From assembly GCA_947464275.1 (NCBI GenBank), contig CANHVU010000030.1:1-34395 (forward strand): a stretch of DNA of 34,395 nucleotides, written 5' to 3'. This document shows positions 1-7,902 of this stretch, piece after piece. Origin of the DNA: Bacteroidota bacterium. Its GTDB lineage: Bacteria; Bacteroidota; Bacteroidia; UKL13-3. Made by a program: the position numbers and the translations under genes. The first letter of the stretch is position 1, and every line of letters starts with the position of its first letter. Under the pieces are notes generated by a model. That model worked only from the letters and a program-made list of their open reading frames with translations. It was not told the origin of the DNA and ran no database searches.

Positions 1-371
1 GCAAATTTGTAGAGCATAATCAATTTGATAGATTAGGAATTTTTACTTACAGTCACGAAGATGGAACACATGCCGGAACTATGGTGGACGATGTGCCTCA
101 AGAAGTGAAAGAAGAACGTGCAGCTATTGTAATGGAAATTCAACAAGGTATTTCTGCAAAAATTAACCAACAAAAAATTGGCAATACCTACAAAGTGCTT
201 TTTGATAGAAAAGAAAATGGCATGTGGGTTGGTCGTACTGAGTTTGATAGCCCTGAGGTTGATAACGAAGTGTTGATTGATGCTAAAAAATACTATGCTA
301 AAATTGGTGATTTTGCCAATGTACAAATTGAAAGTGCCGAAGATTTTGACTTATACGGTAAAATTGTTTAA
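1..371 (+). CDS. rimO: RimO, ribosomal protein uS12 methylthiotransferase (3' part)
   Basis: The reading frame is already open at the window edge (codons begin at base 3), so only the last 122 residues are present. RimO is a radical-SAM enzyme that methylthiolates an aspartate of ribosomal protein S12. The visible part contains the RimO end-of-radical-SAM motif FDRLGIFTYSHEDGT, followed by VPQEVKEERAAIVMEIQQ, the usual helix before the TRAM domain. The remaining ~65 residues form the C-terminal TRAM RNA-binding domain and end in YGKIV. The [4Fe-4S] cysteines and SAM site lie upstream of the window. MiaB is the nearest paralogue, but the FTYSHEDGT and VPQEVKEER wording is RimO-like. Confidence 0.9.
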   Translation, partial: KFVEHNQFDRLGIFTYSHEDGTHAGTMVDDVPQEVKEERAAIVMEIQQGISAKINQQKIGNTYKVLFDRKENGMWVGRTEFDSPEVDNEVLIDAKKYYAKIGDFANVQIESAEDFDLYGKIV

Positions 372-379
372 AAATATTT

Positions 380-468
380 CCCGCAGATTACACAGATTTA
401 CGCAGACTCACTGAATACTTTCAGTTTTATTTGTTTAATCAGTGTTTTTCAACGAAATCTGTGGGGGT
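380..468. repeat. Intergenic inverted-repeat element 1
   Basis: Outer arms CCCGCAGATT (380-389) and AATCTGTGGG (456-465) pair at 9 of 10 positions. An inner pair CACTGA (409-414) / TCAGTG (439-444) nests inside. CCCGCAGATTACACAGATTT-type sequences are, from memory, frequent intergenic repeats in Bacteroidota genomes. It starts 8 bases after rimO and could act as a 3' hairpin, but there is no clean T-tract. Confidence 0.5.
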
Positions 469-487
469 AAAAATAACAAAACGAGTT

Positions 488-578
488 AGTCATGCTGAAA
501 GCATCTTCCTTGCTTTAAAAATTTGCTAGCCATTAGCTAACAGCCTAAAAGTATTAAGAAGATTCCTGCGGAATGACT
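488..578. repeat. Intergenic inverted-repeat element 2 (REP/MITE-like)
   Basis: Two 22-nt imperfect arms, 488-509 (AGTCATGCTGAAAGCATCTT...) and 557-578 (...GATTCCTGCGGAATGACT), match at 16 of 22 positions when one is reverse-complemented. A further weak pair, TGCTAGC/GCTAACA, lies in the loop. Motifs of the type GTCATNCTGAA/CGCAGGAATCTTCT are, from memory, dispersed palindromes in Bacteroidota genomes. It encodes nothing. The stretch 372-635 otherwise holds only the start region of bshC. Confidence 0.5.
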
Positions 579-635
579 TTATGTTATTTCTTTTTCTTAA
601 AATTGGACTTAGCTTTCGAATAACAAAAAACATCA

Positions 636-2231
636 ATGTCAACAAATATTCCAATGGCCAATACTGGCCTTATTCCTGCCATCACTAAAGATTATTTAGA
701 GCAAAAAGCGTCTTTAAATCCATTTTATAAATATGAGCCAACTATTGACTCATTTGAAGAAGTAATTAAAAATAAGCGCTTTACAGAAGAAAGCAGAAAT
801 ATTTTAGTAGAAGCATTATTGAAGCAATATAAAAATGCGGAAATAGCTTTAGGTGAAAATGAAGCAACTTACTTAAACACTTTATCGCTCAAAAATACGA
901 ATACGTTTACAGTAACTACTGGTCATCAATTGGCGTTATTTACTGGGCCTTTGTACTTTATTTACAAAATTGCTACTATCATTAATTTAGCCAATAAGTT
1001 AAAGGCAAAATACCCACAACAAAATTTTGTGCCTGTATTTTGGATGGCAAGCGAGGACCACGATTTTGAAGAAATCAGTAGTATTTATTTGTTTGGTAAA
1101 GAAATTAAATGGCAAAAGCAAAGTAATTCAAAACCTGTTGGACATTTAGATAATGAAGGAATTGACGCATTAATTGAACAATTAATTCCAATTTTAGGCG
1201 AAAAGGATAAAGCAAAGAAATGGATTCAATTATTGCAGGAAAGTTTTTTAACCAACAATAATTTTAGCATTGGAACCAGGAAATTGGTTCATGAATTATT
1301 TAAAAACCAAGGTTTGGTAATAATTGATGCTGATGATAAAGCTTTAAAAACGCTGTTAAAACCAGTAATGGTAAGCGATATCTTTGAACAAAAAAGTTTC
1401 AATGCCATTCAAAATACCAATAAAGCGTTAAGCGAAAACTATAAATTACAAATAAATGGGAGGGAAGTAAACTTTTTTTACTTGCATCCTGAATTTGGCC
1501 GTAGGTTAATTAAAGCAGAAAATAATCAGTTTAAATTAAACGATACTTCGGTAGTTTTTACTGCTGATGAGTTAAAAGCTGAAGTGGAAAATTATCCAGA
1601 ACGATTCAGTCCAAATGTAGTTTTACGCCCTGTATATCAGGAGTTAATACTGCCTAATTTGGCTTATATTGGTGGTCCGGCTGAGGTAGCATATTGGTTG
1701 CAATTACAACAAGTTTTTGAAGCACATCAAGTTCCTTTTCCTGTAATTATGCAGCGCAATTCTTATTTATTACTAGGTAAATCTACCAAAGAAAAAATAG
1801 AAAAAATGGGTTTAACCATAGCCGATATGTTATTGGCTGATGCTGATTTAACCGATAAATATTTACAAAAACAGTCAGCCACTAGCTTTATGGAAAATGC
1901 CAATCAGGTGGATGCTTTGTTGCAACAAATGATTGACGAAGTAAAAAACATTGACCCAAATACCTTAAAAGAATTGCTGCAATATAAATTAGAAGCTAAA
2001 AAAACATTGATTACGCATTTTAAAACCTACAAAAAAGCGCGCGAGCAAAAGCAAGAAGACAATATTACTAAGTTGTTAAAATTAAAAGAACGCGTGTTTC
2101 CAAATGGCACTTTTCAGGAACGAATTGAAAATGTAATGATGCACGATATCAATATGTTTGACGATTTGATAACCAAAGTACTTGAAAATGCAAATGCCTT
2201 TAGTAATGATTTGATTGTATTGGAATCTTAA
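636..2231 (+). CDS. bshC: BshC, putative cysteine-adding enzyme of bacillithiol biosynthesis
   Basis: A 531-residue protein starting at ATG, close to the usual family length of ~530-540. BshC adds cysteine to GlcN-malate in the last step of bacillithiol synthesis, a low-molecular-weight thiol of Firmicutes and many Bacteroidota. Family hallmarks are visible: the TTGHQLALFTGPLYFIYK block (about residues 93-110), FVPVFWMASEDHDFEEI (about 130-146), and the central LPNLAYIGGPAEVAYWLQL block. A charged, coiled-coil-like C-terminal third follows (VDALLQQMIDEVKN, LLKLKERVFPNG). bshA and bshB are not in the window. Its 3' end overlaps the convergent polysaccharide gene by 4 bases, so no room for a terminator exists between them. 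Confidence 0.93.
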   Translation: MSTNIPMANTGLIPAITKDYLEQKASLNPFYKYEPTIDSFEEVIKNKRFTEESRNILVEALLKQYKNAEIALGENEATYLNTLSLKNTNTFTVTTGHQLALFTGPLYFIYKIATIINLANKLKAKYPQQNFVPVFWMASEDHDFEEISSIYLFGKEIKWQKQSNSKPVGHLDNEGIDALIEQLIPILGEKDKAKKWIQLLQESFLTNNNFSIGTRKLVHELFKNQGLVIIDADDKALKTLLKPVMVSDIFEQKSFNAIQNTNKALSENYKLQINGREVNFFYLHPEFGRRLIKAENNQFKLNDTSVVFTADELKAEVENYPERFSPNVVLRPVYQELILPNLAYIGGPAEVAYWLQLQQVFEAHQVPFPVIMQRNSYLLLGKSTKEKIEKMGLTIADMLLADADLTDKYLQKQSATSFMENANQVDALLQQMIDEVKNIDPNTLKELLQYKLEAKKTLITHFKTYKKAREQKQEDNITKLLKLKERVFPNGTFQERIENVMMHDINMFDDLITKVLENANAFSNDLIVLES

Positions 2232-3667
2232 TTTTCTTCTGGAATAATGTTAGAATGATATTGCCTTAATGCAGTGATGATAGCAAAACTACCCCAAAGG
2301 ATAATGGCAATTTTATCTGTTTCGCTGTAATTGTTTAACAGGCCATGAATTAGAAAAGTGCTTAAGCCAACTAGGGTTGATGTGGCCAATATTTTTACTT
2401 CTATATTGTTTGTATTGAAAATCAATTTGTAACCATTACTGTATGCAACTGCTATAATAGCCAAAAAGGTAAGTAATCCTAGCCAACCACTTTCAGCTAA
2501 AGGTCCTAAATATTCACTATGACATGTTCCATTATCGCCAAAATAAGTTGTAATTGGAGTTTCAAATTCAGGCTCTTGGTATACGCCATATTGAAATGAA
2601 TAAGTTCCGGGGCCAAAACCAAAAAATGGTTTTACTTTGTTCATGTTTATAGCTGCCACATAACGGTTAACACGTTCAAGATTTGATACATCGTTATTAA
2701 TATTACTTACTGATTCTAGGTGCCTATCAAAGCCTTCAGCGCTATTTTGTTTATTAAATGAAAGTTGATAAATGATATCATTACTGTTAACAATAATAAA
2801 TAAGGTAAAAACTGATAAAGCAATTATTAGCGTACGGAATTTAATTTTTAACCAAATTAAAATAAGTAAACCAAAAGCACCGGCTAAACTTATCCAAGCT
2901 GCTCTGGTATAACTAAATATTACCCCTAATAAAAAAATTAAGAGTGTTATTATTGTTACAGCGAGCAACCAAGAGGGTATTTTTAACCTAAAGGCATAAA
3001 TTATATTAAGTAGTAAATAGGGGATAAAAAAGGCTAATGCAGCTGCGTAAACGCCATGTCCTACATAAAAAGGCTGCATAATAGTAAATGATACAATTTG
3101 AGCAAAATCGTACTGACTATGCCTTACAAAAGTATATAAAACAACAATTACTAACCCAATGATATGAAGCCATAAAAAGGCATGTATATTTTTTATATTT
3201 TTAAATAGTACTACTGTTAAAAAATAGAAGGTAGTAATATACCAAATACGCGCAATTACAAATTTAACTGATACCAAAACCATTTGACTGAAAAAGGTAT
3301 CAAAAATGAGCCATGCCAAGTTTATAAAAATAGCAATGGTTATAGGTTGTTTGAAAATCCTATAATCATAATTACCATCAATAATAAATTTGAATAATAC
3401 AGTTGCAGTAAGTAATATCAGTAAGGGTTCATCCGGTAAACTAATACCAAGTCCCCCTCCAATATCTTCATATTCAATTGATAATGGAATAATGAAAGAA
3501 AGTAATAAAATTAGTAAATCGGAGCGGTAAATGGCGGTGATTAAAACCAAAATTACCAATGGAAAAACACCAAGCCAATTAAATCCAAGTGTTAAAGCAA
3601 TAGCATTAAGTATAATAAAACCAATACTAATACCATAAAACCAATTCTTACTTTGATTTAGTTCCAA
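2228..3667 (-). CDS. O-antigen ligase/polymerase family membrane protein (Wzy/WaaL type)
   Basis: About 479 residues with roughly 11-12 hydrophobic segments. The Wzy_C signature is clear: FSYTRAAWISLAGAFGLLIL followed by a long periplasmic loop containing FFGFGPGTYSFQYGVYQ and ending at CHSEYLGPLAESGWLGLL. Such enzymes polymerise or transfer undecaprenyl-linked polysaccharide on the periplasmic face of the inner membrane. Start choice: no ATG or GTG occurs before the first membrane segment, so I use TTG at 3667-3665. It lies 3 bases after the stop of the Wzz-like gene and in the same frame, which suggests translational coupling. Last gene of the flippase-Wzz-ligase set. Polymerase and ligase roles cannot be separated from sequence alone. 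Confidence 0.82.
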   Translation of the reverse strand: MELNQSKNWFYGISIGFIILNAIALTLGFNWLGVFPLVILVLITAIYRSDLLILLLSFIIPLSIEYEDIGGGLGISLPDEPLLILLTATVLFKFIIDGNYDYRIFKQPITIAIFINLAWLIFDTFFSQMVLVSVKFVIARIWYITTFYFLTVVLFKNIKNIHAFLWLHIIGLVIVVLYTFVRHSQYDFAQIVSFTIMQPFYVGHGVYAAALAFFIPYLLLNIIYAFRLKIPSWLLAVTIITLLIFLLGVIFSYTRAAWISLAGAFGLLILIWLKIKFRTLIIALSVFTLFIIVNSNDIIYQLSFNKQNSAEGFDRHLESVSNINNDVSNLERVNRYVAAINMNKVKPFFGFGPGTYSFQYGVYQEPEFETPITTYFGDNGTCHSEYLGPLAESGWLGLLTFLAIIAVAYSNGYKLIFNTNNIEVKILATSTLVGLSTFLIHGLLNNYSETDKIAIILWGSFAIITALRQYHSNIIPEEN

Positions 3668-3670
3668 AAC

Positions 3671-4675
3671 TTAAGCATTAATGTTAATTTGACGAATTTT
3701 TTCGTTAAATAATAAAATAACACAACCTAACATAAATGATCCAAACATGGAAACTGCAACAATTAACCATCTGATAGGGTATTCTTTTTTTTCTGCTGGA
3801 GTAGCTTGTTGAAGTAAAAATACGTTACTTAAATTAGCATTTACATCCACATTTGCTTGTTCTAATTTTTTTCTTAATTCGCTTAATTTATCAAGTTCTA
3901 AAACCAATGTTTCTTGCGATGAAAGTGCTTCGGAACCATATAATGCTAAACTACTTTGCTGTTTGGTAATATATGCTTGGTTACCTCCTTTACCAGCTAA
4001 TTCGGTTATGGCTTTTGACTGTTCTTCAAAACTATAAACTCCTTTTGCACCTAAGTCGCGCATAGTTTGTTTTATGCTATTAACCTCTGCTTCTTTGTTT
4101 TTATATTGCTGCTCAATAATGGCTAGAGCTTGCAAAGCCACACGTCTTTGAACATCTGTTTTTACACTATCTAAAATTAATACAATTCCATTGGCAATTT
4201 CTGCTGCTTTTTCAGGAACTTCATCCAAAACATTTACTTCAATTGAGGCAAAAGGTGTTTTACGAACACTTATATGTCGGGTAAATAGTTTACCCATTTT
4301 GTAATTTTTTTCTGTATCCGATTCTTTTATGTGATAATGCTCACGCAATCCGTAATTATTGATAACCCTATTTTTCAAATTATCACTTTCAAGCATTTGA
4401 ATGAATTGTTGGGCTGTGGCTTGTTCACCAAACTCTAGTGGATCTTTTGATTTGATACGTGTATCCGACAATAAGGCACTTGAAATGGAGTTATTGGTAG
4501 AAGGATAAAAAATAGCAGTTGATTTGTACAAAGGTTTTATAAACCAAGGACTTGAAAAAATGATGGCTGCAATTCCAGCACCTATAGAAATTATACTGAG
4601 AGGCTTTTTATACTTTATTAAAAATTTTACTACATCAACTAATTCAAAGTAGTACGTTCTTTTATCTTGACTCAT
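3671..4675 (-). CDS. Wzz-like chain-length determinant (polysaccharide co-polymerase)
   Basis: A 334-residue protein with the architecture of polysaccharide co-polymerases: an N-terminal cytoplasmic stretch, a first membrane helix (about residues 26-47), a periplasmic domain rich in coiled coil (about 180-285, e.g. QQYKNKEAEVNSIKQTMRDL), and a second membrane helix near residues 303-325 (WLIVAVSMFGSFMLGCVILL) with a short cytoplasmic tail. No Walker-type tyrosine kinase domain follows, so it resembles Wzz rather than Wzc. It would set polymer length together with the adjacent Wzy/WaaL-like protein. The gene lies 50 bases after the flippase and is followed after 3 bases by the ligase. Confidence 0.8.
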   Translation of the reverse strand: MSQDKRTYYFELVDVVKFLIKYKKPLSIISIGAGIAAIIFSSPWFIKPLYKSTAIFYPSTNNSISSALLSDTRIKSKDPLEFGEQATAQQFIQMLESDNLKNRVINNYGLREHYHIKESDTEKNYKMGKLFTRHISVRKTPFASIEVNVLDEVPEKAAEIANGIVLILDSVKTDVQRRVALQALAIIEQQYKNKEAEVNSIKQTMRDLGAKGVYSFEEQSKAITELAGKGGNQAYITKQQSSLALYGSEALSSQETLVLELDKLSELRKKLEQANVDVNANLSNVFLLQQATPAEKKEYPIRWLIVAVSMFGSFMLGCVILLFNEKIRQININA

Positions 4676-4725
4676 TTCTTAAATATGTTAGTTCAAAAAT
4701 ATAAAAATATATTTAGGTGTAAAAT

Positions 4726-6165
4726 TTAATTGAATTTGCTTTTAGCTAAATTAGCTAGCTGCTTTATATCCAACAGTTTAAAAACAAAAATTGATACCCC
4801 ACCAATTAAGCACAATATGGTTAACGACACAAGCAGAGAAATAGTATATGTTTTACATAAAAGAGCAACTATGCATAACATAACAAAAACCATCAACAAT
4901 TTTCCGAAAATTGCTTTATTGAATTCTAGTTTAAGTACTTTGTAGGCAAAATAACAATTGGTAATGCCAATAAAGGTTTGGGTAATTATGGCCGCATAAG
5001 CCGCGCCAAGTGCCTGATATTTGGGTATAAGTACAAGGTTTAAGCCGAAATTAGTTATTAAGGCAATGAGGGCTAAAATATTTAAAATTTTAAGCGATGC
5101 ATTTGCCGTTAGCAATGTTCCAAAAATGTACATAAAGCATAATGGAATAAAGCATAAAATTACCAAACCAAAAACTTGAGTTGCGTAATCATTGGCTTTA
5201 GGAGATAGCATAACCAAAATTTCGCTTTGAAAGAAAAAACAAGCAATGCCAAATATAAAACTGGGTGCAATTAGCAACCCCAAGGCGGTATTTACCAAAG
5301 GTTCTAATTTTTGTTTTTCGGCAATCATTTTTGAAAAAATGGGAAGCAAAAGCATTGCAACTAAAGCTGCAATCATATTAGCTGCTTCTAATAATCGGTA
5401 GCCAAGGGCATAAATTCCATCGTGGTAATCGCCATCTGGTAATAGTTTGCCTATCAAAATATTATCTACACGTGTGTAAAGTGTCATTAACAAAGCTAGC
5501 AAGGCATAAGGAGCTGTTTTTTTGTAAATATCCCAAAGAATAGCTTTATCAAAAACCATAGTAATCTTACTTATTTTTTTACTAATAAAAGTAAATGAAA
5601 TGGCAGCACTTATGCCATAAGCCAAAGTTTGTGCGTAAATAAAATTGGTAATATTTAATTCGAAAATGCTGGTAAACAGTAAAATAGAACAAAATATAAT
5701 CATCAAAAGTCTATCTAAAACCGAAAAAATAGAATCTGTTTTAAAAAGCTGCAAACCACTTACATTGCTTCTGAAATAAATATGAAAAAATGATAACACT
5801 TGGTTAAACGATAACATAAAAATTAAAAACCAAATGCTTCTATCGTAATTTAAAATGGCAGCTAAAATTAATGTAGTTATTATGTAAAGTGCTGAAAATA
5901 AAATTTTTATGGTGAGCAGTGCAGAAAACTGTTTTTCTAATAAATTGGGGTTTTTGGCTAAGTTAGAAGTGGTGTAATTGCCAATTCCAAAATCTAATAA
6001 AACCGAAAGCAGCAATACAAAATTGAATAAAATATAGTATTGGCCATAAGCTTCAAAACCCAAACGGTTTTGTACTGCCCTATCAATTCCTAAAATCCAA
6101 AATGGTTTGATAAGGAGGTTAACTCCCATCATAATAATTAGATTTAGTACAAAGGTTTTTCTCAT
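4726..6165 (-). CDS. Polysaccharide flippase, MOP/Wzx superfamily
   Basis: A 479-residue polytopic protein with about 14 predicted membrane helices spread evenly, typical of Wzx/MATE-like MOP exporters. Recognisable stretches are FEAYGQYYILFNFVLLLSVL, LDFGIGNYTTSNLAK (the conserved fast-turn region after helix 2) and RVDNILIGKLL. It should flip undecaprenyl-linked repeat units across the inner membrane for the Wzz and ligase proteins encoded next. Start: an upstream in-frame TTG at 6195 would add 10 residues, but the ATG at 6165 is preferred. A TATATTTG -7 element ends 8 bases before it, and that TTG would lie upstream of the transcription start. Confidence 0.85.
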   Translation of the reverse strand: MRKTFVLNLIIMMGVNLLIKPFWILGIDRAVQNRLGFEAYGQYYILFNFVLLLSVLLDFGIGNYTTSNLAKNPNLLEKQFSALLTIKILFSALYIITTLILAAILNYDRSIWFLIFMLSFNQVLSFFHIYFRSNVSGLQLFKTDSIFSVLDRLLMIIFCSILLFTSIFELNITNFIYAQTLAYGISAAISFTFISKKISKITMVFDKAILWDIYKKTAPYALLALLMTLYTRVDNILIGKLLPDGDYHDGIYALGYRLLEAANMIAALVAMLLLPIFSKMIAEKQKLEPLVNTALGLLIAPSFIFGIACFFFQSEILVMLSPKANDYATQVFGLVILCFIPLCFMYIFGTLLTANASLKILNILALIALITNFGLNLVLIPKYQALGAAYAAIITQTFIGITNCYFAYKVLKLEFNKAIFGKLLMVFVMLCIVALLCKTYTISLLVSLTILCLIGGVSIFVFKLLDIKQLANLAKSKFN

Positions 6166-6173
6166 TGGCTGCG

Positions 6174-6181
6174 CAAATATA
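6174..6181 (-). promoter_or_regulatory. -7 element TATATTTG before the flippase gene
   Basis: Reads TATATTTG on the minus strand, an exact match to the Bacteroidota -7 consensus TAnnTTTG. It ends 8 bases before the ATG, which predicts a very short or absent leader. I found no convincing -33 element at the usual 18-21-base spacing. Confidence 0.45.
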
Positions 6182-6219
6182 GATTTATTCAGCAAAAAGA
6201 AGTTTGCGTATTATGTTTT

Positions 6220-7065
6220 CTACAAATTTCCAGAAACCCAATTTGACCAATGGTTATTTGCTTTTAAAGTTGGTTGCCATTTAGCAATGTTTCTACTAGC
6301 TAAAATTTTAGCAATTAGTAAAAATGTTTCTTGTTTGCTTGGAGGTAACTCCTTATTGTAAAAACTAGCATAATGATATTCATTTATAGTGGTTAAGTAT
6401 GGAATATTTTTAGGAATATTTGCTTTCAATTCCTTTTGTGTGGCATTTAAAATAGCAGGGTTAGTTTCTTGTAAATAGCGAATAAATTCACCTAAACTAA
6501 TTTTTGCAGTATAGTTACTATCGTTAATTTTTATGCCTAGTTTCTCATACTTTTTATAATCATTTTCAAACCTAACTTTTTTATTTCTTATGTTTATAAA
6601 TTTATTGTTTGTTTGGTTCTCCATTGCTTTTTCGAATTCTAATTCATCAATAATTGGTAAAAAATTTATGTTAGAAATATATTCTAAGTTGGAGTTTTTT
6701 TCTTTGTTGTATTTAATACAATTTCCTATGTAAATTTGTTGGATTTGAGCCTGATTAAGGCGGTTATTGTAACCATTTACTTCAAATATTATTGCCCATC
6801 TTTTTGAATCTGCAAATAAATGAATCTTATTACCAGCAGTTAAAAAATAACCATGTTCTAAGTCTATGAAAAAATTATATAAAACATTGCTATCAGTTTT
6901 CTTAGGATAAAATTTACCGGCAACACCTAAAAATGATGCATCTAATTCAGCTAAAATCTCTTTTTCCAATTCCTCATTTAAAGCAGTTTTGTGATTTGTC
7001 TGAAACGAAAGAATTACGATGGAACTAACAATCAGAAATTTTATTAATAGTCTATTTTTGGACAT
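6220..7065 (-). CDS. Hypothetical protein with N-terminal membrane/signal segment
   Basis: A 281-residue protein that I do not firmly recognise. It has an uncleaved-looking N-terminal hydrophobic segment (LLIKFLIVSSIVILSF, residues 6-21) without a lipobox. The body is mixed alpha/beta, with a block DLEHGYFLTAGNKIHLFADS followed by KRWAIIFEVNGYNNR (about 68-103). That block faintly recalls Bacteroidota proteins annotated as DUF7003, which is memory only and unverified. The C-terminal half is rich in Lys, Asn and Tyr. The ATG lies 18 bases after the toxin stop codon, so it may be read from the toxin-antitoxin promoter. The flippase gene downstream has its own -7 element. Confidence 0.6.
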   Translation of the reverse strand: MSKNRLLIKFLIVSSIVILSFQTNHKTALNEELEKEILAELDASFLGVAGKFYPKKTDSNVLYNFFIDLEHGYFLTAGNKIHLFADSKRWAIIFEVNGYNNRLNQAQIQQIYIGNCIKYNKEKNSNLEYISNINFLPIIDELEFEKAMENQTNNKFINIRNKKVRFENDYKKYEKLGIKINDSNYTAKISLGEFIRYLQETNPAILNATQKELKANIPKNIPYLTTINEYHYASFYNKELPPSKQETFLLIAKILASRNIAKWQPTLKANNHWSNWVSGNL

Positions 7066-7083
7066 AATTGAATTGGGAGTTAT

Positions 7084-7401
7084 CTATTCGCTAAAAAGTA
7101 TTTCTATTTTTTGCCTGAACCTTTTTAATGGATGGCGTTTTGCATGTATAAAACGTAAAATAATTACTTCAAATTCTATTACTTCGAAAATTATAAGATA
7201 AGGGAATCTATCTAATTGGGCTTGTTTATAATTAGCATGCTTACTCTCAAATGCCTTAGGATTATTTTGAATATTATTTAGCGTATTTTCCCATTCATCA
7301 AGTAAGGAAATACCTAAGCCAGTTTGTCTTTGTTCGTAATAAAAAACAGATTCATTGACCTCTTCATAAACCTGTTCTAAGACAATAATCTCAAATTTCA
7401 T
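7084..7401 (-). CDS. Type II toxin, RelE/ParE superfamily
   Basis: A 105-residue protein with the RelE/ParE pattern: an N-terminal strand (FEIIVLEQVYEEV), two helices (ESVFYYEQRQTGLGISLLDEW, then LNNIQNNP), and a C-terminal sheet RFPYLIIFEV...VIILRFIHAKRHP with the usual Arg/His/Pro ending. Members inhibit translation by ribosome-dependent mRNA cleavage (RelE) or inhibit DNA gyrase (ParE); the FPYLIIFE and HAKRHP wording is closer to ParE-type annotations. The start is the ATG at 7401, which overlaps the antitoxin gene by 11 bases. An in-frame TTG two codons upstream (7407) is less likely. Activity is inferred from family and context only. Confidence 0.8.
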   Translation of the reverse strand: MKFEIIVLEQVYEEVNESVFYYEQRQTGLGISLLDEWENTLNNIQNNPKAFESKHANYKQAQLDRFPYLIIFEVIEFEVIILRFIHAKRHPLKRFRQKIEILFSE

Positions 7402-7636
7402 TGCCAATATTTTTCAATATTTTTTCACGAACTTCTTGCACACTATACGTATTAGCTTTACCACTTTCGTAAAGTTCTTTTCGCTCATTAAATAATTGAA
7501 TTTCGTCCTCATTTAACTCGTAAGTTAGACCGTTGATATGTTTATTGATTATAACATAAATTGCTTCTAAAAATGATTCATCATCAATTTCATTAACAGC
7601 TTTGGTTATTTTGCTTTTTAAAAGAATTGTATCCAT
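7391..7636 (-). CDS. Antitoxin of the RelE/ParE-type pair
   Basis: An 81-residue acidic protein placed directly before and overlapping the toxin. An N-terminal helical region (LLKSKITKAVNEIDDESFLE) is followed by an acidic helix and a C-terminal segment ELYESGKANTYSVQEVREKI, a pattern common in Bacteroidota ParE partners in which the C-terminal tail wraps the toxin. I see no clear ribbon-helix-helix or HTH DNA-binding domain, so autoregulation is not evident from sequence. Start is ATG at 7636, with a strong TTTG/TACATTTG promoter just upstream. Confidence 0.72.
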   Translation of the reverse strand: MDTILLKSKITKAVNEIDDESFLEAIYVIINKHINGLTYELNEDEIQLFNERKELYESGKANTYSVQEVREKILKNIGNEI

Positions 7637-7655
7637 ATGAACACTTATTTTTTAT

Positions 7656-7687
7656 CAAATGTAATTGAAAACTAAGACTTATACAAA
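7656..7687 (-). promoter_or_regulatory. Promoter of the toxin-antitoxin operon
   Basis: On the minus strand, TTTG (7687-7684) and TACATTTG (7663-7656) are separated by 20 bases, an excellent fit to the Bacteroidota TTTG-N(19-21)-TAnnTTTG promoter. The predicted start of transcription, near 7650, gives a leader of about 15 bases before the antitoxin ATG. Confidence 0.6.
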
Positions 7688-7756
7688 ATTGCATATTATG
7701 CTTTCACGCCATCAATTTAACAAAAAATTGAATGCCCACCAATCCACTTTTGTCTT

Positions 7757-7791
7757 AAATAAAGAAATTTTAAATGAATAAAATGTATCAA
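7757..7791 (+). repeat. 35-bp direct repeat, copy A
   Basis: Begins AAATAAAGAAATTTTAAATG. It is identical at 31 of 35 positions to copy B at 8252-8286. The two copies bracket the small membrane-protein gene 7903-8223. The gap 7637-7902 otherwise contains only the toxin-antitoxin promoter. Confidence 0.6.
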
Positions 7792-7902
7792 ATATTAGTG
7801 CGTATAACTTGTAAAGAGTTTAACTGCTTAAGTAAATCATTTAACTGAAGAATGTTATTTAATGAAGGAAATTTTTTATCGTTTATCATTAAATTATTTT
7901 CA

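Noticed and set aside
372-635. Insertion sequence or mobile element with transposase
   Set aside because: Only inverted repeats are present, with no ORF, so it cannot be more than a non-autonomous repeat.
4730-4945. 71-codon ORF opposite the flippase gene
   Set aside because: It lies wholly inside a confident polytopic membrane-protein gene on the other strand and has no family signature.
7391-7407. TTG start two codons upstream for the toxin
   Set aside because: The ATG at 7401 gives the normal family start and a usual overlap with the antitoxin gene.
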